A DNA stretch of 64,000 nt from Homalodisca vitripennis. Taxonomy: Eukaryota; Arthropoda; Insecta; Hemiptera; Cicadellidae. The stretch lies in assembly GCF_021130785.1 (NCBI RefSeq), contig NC_060211.1:22925001-22989000 (forward strand), read 5' to 3'. Numbering within the stretch: position 1 is the stretch's first letter; every line of letters starts with the position of its first letter. Shown in pieces: positions 61,401 to 64,000 of this stretch. The position numbers were made by a program, and so were the translations under genes. The notes under the pieces are model-generated. The model did no database searches. It was not told where the DNA came from and saw only the letters and a list, made by a program, of their open reading frames with translations.

Positions 61401-63893
61401 AGTAAATATATCATCAATATGCTTAATTTTTTCAGTTGAAATAACACAATATTTCTCAAAATAATTAAATTGAAAGTAAATTTCACAATTTACTTTCAAT
61501 TTATTTACTAATGTTTTATATATTTGTGTCTTGTAAAGGGTCTACACCATATGTTTGGACTGCAGGATTGGACGGTAGCATGTCAACAAAATTCAAGCAA
61601 AAAACCAAATTGTGTCTTGTAAAGGATATACACCATGTGTTTGGACTGCACGATTGGAAGACAGCATGTCAACAAAATCAAACAAAACTCCTAGCTCCTA
61701 CGCTATGTGATTGGACTGTAAGATTGAATTGCACGATGCTAGTGCGTTGCTAGGCATGGGTTTACACTATTCACGCTACTTAACTCCTATGTTGTTGTTG
61801 CTGATGGCAAATCACACAATTTTGAGTTTATATTGAGCCTATGTACGGCCTGTGTGATAAACTAATCGATATCACTTAATGCAGTACAGTTTTGTGCACA
61901 ACGTTGTCATGTTGTAATTGAAACAATTTTGGTCATAGTTCTATTATACCGTATATGTATAAAAACATACACTCAATAATATGTATATATAGTATCTTTT
62001 GATTATTGTTTGATTTCCATATTGCGTTTGTAGAGCATCCGTCTGGACTAGTAGCCTACCACGGTACCTTCACCCGGATGCACCACCGGTTAGTTCAATC
62101 AACAATTGTGTTTCATGCTACTAACAAAATTGCTTAATTTCCAGGAATTGCCAGCGTTTGTAGAGCATCCGTCTGGACTAGTAGCCTACCACAGTACCTT
62201 CACCCGGATGCACCACCGGTTAGTTCAATCAACAATTGTGTTTCATGCTACTAACAAAATTGCTTAATTTCCAGGAATTGCCAGCGTTTGTAGAGCATCC
62301 GTCTGGACTAGTAGCCTACCACAGTACCTTCACCCGGATGCACCACCGGTTAGTTCAATCAACAATTATGTTTCATGCTACTAACGAAATTGCTTGATTT
62401 CAAGGAATTGCCAGCGTTTGTAGAGCACCCATGTGGACTAGTACCACAGTACCTTCACCCGGATGCACCACCGGTTAGTTCAATCAACAGTTGTGTTTCA
62501 TGCTACTAACAACTTTGCTTGATTTCCAGGAATTGCCATCGATTGTAGAGCACCCTTGTGAACTAGTACCACAGTACCTTCACCCGGATGCACCACCGGT
62601 TAGTTCAATCAACAATTGTGTTTCATGCTACTAACAACATTGCTTGATTTCCAGGAATTGCCATCGTTTGTAGAGCACCCATGTGGACTAGTACCACAGT
62701 ACCTTCACCCGGATGCACCACCGGTTAGTTCAATCAACAGTTGTGTTTCATGCTACTAACAACTTTGCTTGATTTCCAGGAATTGCCATCGATTGTAGAG
62801 CACCCTTGTGAACTAGTACCACAGTACCTTCACCCGGATGCACCACCGGTTAGTTCAATCAACAATTGTGTTTCATGCTACTAACAACATTGCTTGATTT
62901 CCAGGAATTGCCATCGATTGTAGAGCACCCTTGTGAACTAGTACCACAGTACCTTCACCCGGATGCACCACCGGTTAGTTCAATCAACAACAATTGTGTT
63001 TCATGCTATTAACAACATAAAGAGTAACGTTATATACTTTTTATAGTATCAGGTAAATCTTAATTAGGAAACCTTATTTATTATTTTTGAATGTGCATTT
63101 GATTGATTCTTAAATAAATTCAAAATTATAATAATGTTTAATAAGATAGATCCAAACTTTACTAACTTTGTTTTAGTCCAGAGTATTATAATGATTTTAT
63201 TCAAAATACTCTATTAGTTGTTTATTGTGTGAAGCTTCACATAATTAACCTTTGCAAAATATTATTGTAATATTTGGCTAAATTTAGTTTTATTATACTT
63301 TATTGATGCAAAGTGTATAACATTTATTAACTTATTAATTTCTATTATAGTTTATGTTTACAGTACCAAACGTTAACTGTTGTTGTATATTATATAAATG
63401 AAAGACAAAATTCATCAGGGTTTCAATTTTATTTATGTTGTATATTTATAAACGCTTATAAAAAGGAATTATGTGGTTGTATTATAACAAAAGTTGTTTA
63501 TTGACAAAGAGTGGCTTAATTGTTCATCGCCTTTGCGTGCAATTATATGGCTAAGATTGAAAAAAATATTTTTTTTTTACAGTTTTTCAGAAATAGAACA
63601 TTTAAAAATTGAATTAAATTATATTAGTACAGTTATTAGTGTAATGTAAACTAGAATTTAGCTCAAAGTGAAGAAACAGTTTTCACAATACGCAAAAACT
63701 GTAAAACTATTTATTTTCATTAATTTACTATTCATGTTATAAATTAATTTATTAATTATTTATGTTATTTTATTTTCAGCAACAACAGCAGCAAACAGTT
63801 GTCAGAGACCGCTTCGGGCGTCCGCAATACCAGAGACCTGTTCAAGTCCCGGACATGATGCAAATGGAGGACGTTCAAGCAGCAGCAGAACAG
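37436..63893 (+). CDS. Phase-0 mini-exon gene encoding a Pro/Gln-rich protein (partial, open at both ends)
   Basis: At least 18 small exons on the plus strand lie between good splice sites: 12 unique exons of 36-120 nt, an array of 69-nt exons at about 62145-62973, and a 114-nt exon at 63780-63893. Apart from two damaged array copies of 74 nt, each is a multiple of three and reads cleanly in phase 0 on both sides, so exons are interchangeable modules. Using only the in-frame array copies gives about 409 residues in this window. The protein is rich in Pro, Gln, Glu and Asp, lacks obvious folded domains or membrane segments, and has only a few Cys. The motif FDPIPQA occurs in the first two exons. 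Neither an ATG/signal-peptide exon nor a stop was found. I do not recognise the family. Exon-modular structural or secreted proteins, or insect mini-exon effector genes, are possible analogies, not identifications. Confidence 0.75.
37793..38704 (+). mobile_element. LINE (RTE-like) 3' fragment with a 275-bp tandem duplication of its tail
   Basis: GCTGTTTCCCGCTGCTTCGC at 37796 and AAGATCGGTCAAATAGTTTC at 38212 are typical, by recall, of insect RTE-type LINE 3' regions. The tail unit 38155-38429 is repeated at 38430-38704 nearly unchanged, including its (TA)n parts. It lies in the intron after exon a. No reverse transcriptase is left. Confidence 0.5.
38879..38938 (+). CDS. Mini-exon gene, exon b (60 nt)
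   Basis: Acceptor TGATTGCAG, donor GTAAGT. Encodes PEVVQTFDPIPQAPPRTQPY. FDPIPQA repeats exon a, suggesting these exons arose by duplication. Confidence 0.75.
40024..40080 (+). CDS. Mini-exon gene, exon c (57 nt)
   Basis: Acceptor TTTTTGATTTTCAG, donor GTAAGA. Encodes IDELLGPGMVDRPGYFTAK in phase 0. Confidence 0.75.
40709..40915. mobile_element. 207-bp fold-back MITE
   Basis: Left arm CATTTGCCATTGTTACAGGT ... CCTCTTCGTCAGGTGGAGG, right arm CCTTCCACCTGACGAAGAG ... CTGTAACCATGGCAAATG; arms of about 90-100 bp with a 26-nt loop. The phrase CTTGAAACGTTGTGTTATAC is common in arthropod repeats. It sits in the intron between exons c and d. Confidence 0.65.
42487..43445. repeat. 18-bp minisatellite (about 53 units) with a 90-bp higher-order repeat
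   Basis: The basic unit is ACACATACAACCTGGGGT. Variants (GTGGTGGACATTAAACCTGG and GGCTATACATACAA) recur in fixed order; the marker CCTGTGGTGG falls at 42561, 42651, 42741, 42885, 42975, 43155, 43245 and 43335, i.e. multiples of 18 and mostly 90. Because 18 is divisible by three, long frames stay open on both strands (335-336 codons), so the frames are no evidence of a gene. It is intronic to the mini-exon gene. Confidence 0.95.
43446..43990. other. Intron sequence, nothing recognised
   Basis: AT-rich intron between the minisatellite and exon d, with no repeat or frame of note. Confidence 0.4.
43991..44026 (+). CDS. Mini-exon gene, exon d (36 nt)
   Basis: Acceptor CTGTTGCAG, donor GTAAGT. 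Encodes VTETLDIFEEFR, the shortest exon found here. Confidence 0.65.
45179..45253 (+). CDS. Mini-exon gene, exon e (75 nt)
   Basis: Acceptor TGTTTCCAG, donor GTAAGT. Starts PPPAEELDPCWTAPDQ and ends APSGSF. Markedly GC-richer than the flanking introns. Confidence 0.75.
45555..45840. repeat. Tandem repeat, period 105 bp, about 2.5 copies
   Basis: ATATAAAGCAAGTGTTACAC recurs at 45571, 45676 and 45781. The units include TTAAGTTTCATAGCTGTTTC and CAAATATTCAACAAAC. The third unit decays after about 75 bp. The 77-codon frame across it is a by-product of the 3n period. Confidence 0.85.
47047..47106 (+). CDS. Mini-exon gene, exon f (60 nt)
   Basis: Acceptor CTCATTTTCAG, donor GTAAGT. Encodes FRDLVPEWGMYGGGALIPPP. 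A second AG five bases downstream would break phase 0, so the upstream site was chosen. Confidence 0.75.
47680..47723 (-). mobile_element. Terminal fragment of a DNA transposon (CAGGGATGTAGCCAGCGAGG)
   Basis: Read on minus, CAGGGATGTAGCCAGC followed by a G run resembles the CAGTGGCGTAGCCAGG-type ends of many arthropod DNA transposons. Only one end is seen. Confidence 0.35.
48276..48347 (+). CDS. Mini-exon gene, exon g (72 nt)
   Basis: Acceptor TTGTGTTGTAG, donor GTGAGT. Starts VYQDPNYLVNLCEPEG and ends PPVYAF. It is separated from the next exon by only a 122-nt intron. Confidence 0.75.
48470..48511 (+). CDS. Mini-exon gene, exon h (42 nt)
   Basis: Acceptor TTTTTTGTTCTAG, donor GTAAGT. Encodes PEGEPLEPTLLPMP. 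Confidence 0.7.
49667..49720 (+). CDS. Mini-exon gene, exon i (54 nt)
   Basis: Acceptor CTTTCATTTTCAG, donor GTAATT. Encodes CPPQRPPSPRPASPPPAQ, strongly Pro-rich; it shares the CPP start with exon l. The following intron is 7.4 kb and holds the LTR retrotransposon. Confidence 0.75.
49949..50830 (-). pseudogene. Jockey/R1-type LINE reverse transcriptase fragment, decayed
   Basis: Minus-strand reverse transcriptase signatures in order: STVDAVTNILESFLNCLEKEN (first 19 residues at about 50500), an IDLSKGF-type active-site block in another frame, SPEGTISGLVLFTLQINK (family: PQGTILGPLLF), and VRYANDTTFCIKS, where the catalytic YADD appears as YAND. Frame shifts near 50440 and stops at about 50650-50800 break it. 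A piece of LINE ORF2 stuck in the intron after exon i. Confidence 0.7.
51039..51401 (-). repeat. 3' LTR (363 bp)
   Basis: On the plus strand it starts TGTAATGTATGCGAGTCGAC and ends AATACACTACA, keeping the TG...CA ends. It differs from the other LTR at about 51051 (A versus G) and 51063 (C versus A). Confidence 0.95.
51402..51416 (-). promoter_or_regulatory. Polypurine tract
   Basis: Minus-strand AAGGGGGAGGAT abuts the 3' LTR, as needed for plus-strand priming in reverse transcription. Confidence 0.7.
51720..52220 (-). pseudogene. Integrase C-terminal segment, separate frame
   Basis: Residues about 1-65 hold the GPY/F-type C-terminal integrase module (NKWIPGVVVSRLGPVTYLVE), followed by a Pro/Ser/Asn-rich tail. 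It overlaps the end of the core-integrase frame by 11 nt in a different frame, so a one-base change separates them. The start shown is the edge of the open frame, not a true start codon. Confidence 0.75.
52210..53298 (-). pseudogene. Integrase core of the gypsy-type element, frame-shifted
   Basis: From about residue 21 it continues the upstream polyprotein. HHCC zinc-binding residues are H130, H133, C163 and C166. In the catalytic core the first acidic position is Glu (IHIEFFGPF, about residue 194) where the family has Asp; the others are present (SDNGPPF, about D248; GLAERSV, about E284). The Asp-to-Glu change would be expected to weaken strand transfer. The frame ends at 52210 and the C-terminal domain is in another frame. 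Confidence 0.85.
53231..56164 (-). CDS. gag-pol: Gag-protease-reverse transcriptase-RNase H polyprotein
   Basis: A 977-codon frame; the likely starts are ATG codon 4 or codon 27 (MATIGSMGYFD), since the first codon of the open frame is TTG. Gag covers about 27-230. Two zinc knuckles follow: CYCCGKRGSHTASQC (240-254) and CNHCKKKGHLERVC (261-274). The protease has DSGA (382-385) and LLGRDWM (450-456). The RT spans about 560-740 with KIDLSSAYQQL and FLDD (710-713, family YLDD). RNase H covers about 845-970 with ASDASPYG and TDHKPL (925-930). It ends at NHGNADGFI, where a single extra T in a T run shifts the frame just before the integrase linker. These proteins copy element RNA into DNA in cytoplasmic particles. 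Confidence 0.9.
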   Translation of the reverse strand: MQLMPLDDYFYRGHFKQLLRSVQENKMATIGSMGYFDSAEESWQSYIERFEFFIDCNDIDNSKKLSTLLTVMGVRTYTLLKDLITPDKPSDKSYKEIVDTIANHLHPKPSFITERFKFSRRNQLDHETVSDYIVHLKQLSKYCEFGDKLPDYLRDRLVAGLRDQQIQKRLLGEENLTYEKAVQLATAMEFAEKGAAQMTTAGGRIHRMQSSGSIPKRTQAASIAARRSSDGGKALGDITCYCCGKRGSHTASQCRFREYTCNHCKKKGHLERVCRSKNYVNKPNENKPNVFTNRSKELSAKGKQFYSNKKQYVYKGRQHYVEESKESAEYGSDNHWKHKDNDDVYDISNLFTVKEIETKINKIEPITVQLLVESKEIVFEVDSGACVSVMSEKDCKTKLGNINMYPTSLVLSSYTHEKIRPLGKVMVNVQHKGKEKQLALYIVANGANPLLGRDWMQALDLTVRVPSNVNNVQSADRTSMVGVVPTAGGSAADACTPVSGSHNTPVEVNKQTSVNPSVVNNNKQVELLYNEFPNVFTDKLGCFKGAPVKLKLKENVVPKYFKPRTLPFTLKEKVEAELTRLEQENVISPVDTSEWGTPIVPMIKANGKIRICGDYKITVNPFLEVDRHPLPKIEEIFASLQNGEKFSKIDLSSAYQQLKLDVDSQTYCTISTHKGLYAYNRLCFGISSAPGIFQRIIERTLQGIPGVTVFLDDILVTGKNNEEHMHRLRLVCQRLEDNGFTVSKNKCKFFCDSLEYLGFVISKQGLHTAPSKVEAIVKAPEPQNVTQLKAFLGLVNYYSRFIPRISTILTPMYQLLRKDTDFVFNLACKKALQEIKQKLISAEVLAHYDPALPLVVASDASPYGIASVLSQIQYDGTERPISFASRVLNSAEKNYSQIDKEALSIVFGVKKFSQYLYGTQFLLKTDHKPLVAIFGPKKGLPAFAASRLQRYALFLSGFQYEIVYVKSQNHGNADGFI
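56340..56359 (-). promoter_or_regulatory. Primer-binding site
   Basis: On minus, one base after the 5' LTR, TGGCGACGAGGAAAAC begins with the TGG complementary to a tRNA CCA end. The first seven or eight bases resemble sites for tRNA-Arg; the tRNA is not settled. Confidence 0.6.
56360..56722 (-). repeat. 5' LTR (363 bp)
   Basis: On the plus strand it starts TGTAATGTATGCGGGTCGAC and ends AATACACTACA; two differences from the 3' LTR in 363 bp. Confidence 0.95.
57155..57274 (+). CDS. Mini-exon gene, exon j (120 nt)
   Basis: Acceptor ATGGAATTTCAG, donor GTTTGA (weak). Starts VQVPVEEPPPQPVCPPRPM and ends WSFGDLAAPAE. Largest exon found. A different donor is possible, but this one keeps phase 0. 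Confidence 0.7.
57455..57655 (-). repeat. tRNA-headed SINE
   Basis: Read on minus: GATAACTGTGCGGTCTAAGG (box A region of a Leu/Ser-type tRNA), then GTCGCAGGTTCGATTCCCGC (box B), then an unrelated body (GGTCTGGTGTACACTTAAAG ... GGTGGGAGGGTCTACC). The 62-codon frame here is the SINE. It lies in the intron after exon j. Confidence 0.65.
59015..59796 (+). mobile_element. PIF/Harbinger-like remnant, 782 bp, TAA target duplication
   Basis: The ends AGCCTAGTCCACACTG and (reverse complement) AGCCTAGTTCACACTG are flanked by TAA on both sides (59012-59014 and 59797-59799), the 3-bp duplication of this superfamily. Many CAGTCTG and GCATACA motifs near both ends look like transposase binding sites. It encodes a MADF-type fragment but no transposase, so it is a deletion derivative. 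It is nested in the SINE. Confidence 0.75.
59435..59656 (+). pseudogene. MADF/Myb-like domain fragment of the Harbinger-like element
   Basis: From the ATG (TSWTQEKTVKLTDEFHSRRP) the 73 codons follow the MADF pattern: an early Trp, RPALWDVSIPEYKNRNKKWD, ALKEVAEVLAFD, and IKNLKVQFCREHKS, then a TGA. PIF/Harbinger elements carry such a DNA-binding protein beside their transposase; it brings the transposase to the ends. The domain stops near its end, so the protein is truncated. Confidence 0.7.
60029..60082 (+). CDS. Mini-exon gene, exon k (54 nt)
   Basis: Acceptor TTGTTTCTTTAG, donor GTAAGG. Encodes EPPPRVTGRPGARPAAQA. GC-rich island in an AT-rich intronic background. Confidence 0.75.
60836..60960 (+). 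repeat. 5'-truncated SINE of the same family
   Basis: TATTCTGTTTGATAAGATCC, TCGCACAGACTAGTATCCCC and TGAGGACGGGCAGAATGAGG match the SINE body at 58960-59012. There is no tRNA head. Confidence 0.65.
61270..61359 (+). CDS. Mini-exon gene, exon l (90 nt)
   Basis: Acceptor GAATTTCAG, donor GTAAGA. Starts CPPPPDPRSRHGRQQPARQQ and ends DLVDWNT. The CPP start resembles exon i. Confidence 0.75.
61466..61503. repeat. Perfect hairpin, ~14-bp stem
   Basis: AAATTGAAAGTAAA pairs with TTTACTTTCAATTT around an 8-nt loop. Confidence 0.7.
61525..61745 (+). repeat. Tandem repeat, period 86 bp, 2.5 copies
   Basis: TGTGTCTTGTAAAGG recurs at 61525 and 61611, each followed by TTTGGACTGCA.GATTGGA and AGCATGTCAACAAAA. 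A diverged third copy (TGATTGGACTGTAAGATTG) follows. It may be a mobile-element edge. The 80-codon frame is a shadow of it. Confidence 0.65.
62026..62088 (+). pseudogene. Array copy 1: truncated exon, no acceptor
   Basis: The exon body from GCGTTTGTAGAGCATCC to CACCACCG is present and is followed by the GTTAGT donor, but upstream TTTCCATATTGCG replaces TTTCCAG and the start of the exon. There is no usable acceptor. It carries the 5-bp insertion of copies 2 and 3 and marks the left edge of the array. Confidence 0.75.
62145..62348 (+). pseudogene. Array copies 2 and 3: 74-nt exons with a frame-breaking 5-bp insertion
   Basis: Exons 62145-62218 and 62275-62348 have intact acceptors (TTTCCAG) and donors (GTTAGT) but hold GCCTA between GGACTAGTA and CCACAGTAC, giving 74 nt instead of 69. 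They start ELPAFVEHPSGL as the others do and then leave the frame. Inclusion of one shifts everything downstream; skipping is harmless. The insertion also creates a weak GTAGCC donor that would give a 36-nt phase-0 exon. Confidence 0.7.
62405..62973 (+). CDS. Array copies 4-8: five in-frame 69-nt exons with 56-nt introns
   Basis: Exons at 62405-62473, 62530-62598, 62655-62723, 62780-62848 and 62905-62973. Each encodes 23 residues of the form ELP(A/S)(F/I)VEHPC(G/E)L, then VPQYLHPDAPP. Each intron is 56 nt, starts GTTAGTTCAATCAACA, contains the perfect branch sequence TACTAAC about 25 nt before its end, and ends CCAG, except that the intron before copy 4 ends CAAG. The period is 125 bp. Copies 4-5 and 6-7 share paired intron variants (CAACAGTTG then AACTTTG; CAACAATTG then AACATTG), so a two-unit block was itself duplicated. 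Confidence 0.85.
62974..63779. other. Intron after the exon array, nothing recognised
   Basis: It starts like the array introns (GTTAGTTCAATCAACAACAA ... CATGCTATTAACAAC), with the branch sequence changed from CTAAC to TTAAC, then turns into unrelated AT-rich sequence. It is the right edge of the tandem array. Confidence 0.6.
63780..63893 (+). CDS. Mini-exon gene, exon after the array (114 nt)
   Basis: Acceptor TTATTTTCAG, donor GTATAT. Starts QQQQQTVVRDRFGRPQYQRP and ends MEDVQAAAEQ, with Gln- and Ala-rich ends. It shows the gene continues past the window. Confidence 0.75.
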
Positions 63894-64000
63894 GTATATA
63901 ACCAATGACACTAATAAATGTACAGGAAGATATTATATTATAGATAAACCGTTCGCAAAGAAACCTGCGCAGAAGAAAATATCTTTGCAGCCACGCGCAG

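Noticed and set aside
62026..62980. CRISPR-like array of regular repeats
   Set aside because: Eukaryotic context; the whole 125-bp unit repeats, including exon and intron, with no unique spacers.

Overview
This is a eukaryotic, AT-rich, intron-rich and repeat-rich window. The mix of elements (tRNA-headed SINEs, a PIF/Harbinger-like remnant, a Sola-like transposon, a gypsy-type LTR element, RTE- and Jockey-like LINE debris, a repeat ending in ACAGGGTGTCCCA, Polinton-like genes) fits an arthropod, most likely an insect. I cannot name the species.

Layout. 1-4.4 kb: a minus-strand cluster. It holds an open 297-codon N-terminal piece of a Polinton/Maverick-type protein-primed DNA polymerase B, a Ser/Asp-rich frame-broken gene, and a dUTPase-like gene whose ATG seems to be assembled across a splice junction and whose frame is broken by one base. 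Short GCGCGTG-bearing repeats follow. 4.5-10.7 kb: AT-rich sequence with no supportable gene, apart from a possible tiny ATG-GTG first exon near 5.01 kb. 10.7-35.9 kb: two large palindromes back to back. Palindrome 1 (10,667-18,822) has 3.3-kb arms. Palindrome 2 (18,824-35,925) has 5.8-kb arms, the right one split by a 3.1-kb Sola-like transposon with a 4-bp target duplication. A diverged third copy of the palindrome-1 arm end lies at 36.3-36.8 kb, followed by a (C15A) minisatellite.

37.4-63.9 kb: one plus-strand gene made of many very small exons (36-120 nt). Every exon I resolved outside two damaged array copies is a multiple of three and starts and ends in phase 0, so any exon can be skipped without breaking the frame. 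The product is Pro/Gln-rich and I do not recognise it. Its 3' part contains a tandem array of a 69-nt exon plus a 56-nt intron, with a perfect TACTAAC branch point in each intron. The array looks like exon duplication in progress: three copies share a 5-bp frame-breaking insertion and one has lost its acceptor. The gene is open at both ends here; first and last exons are not seen.

The introns of this gene carry an 18-bp minisatellite with a 90-bp higher-order unit, a young antisense gypsy-type LTR retrotransposon (51,039-56,722) with frameshifts and an altered integrase triad, LINE reverse transcriptase debris, a fold-back MITE, and a PIF/Harbinger-like element inserted inside a SINE.

The two most interesting objects are the phase-0 mini-exon gene with its live exon array, and the paired giant inverted repeats, which would fold into long double-stranded RNA if transcribed.
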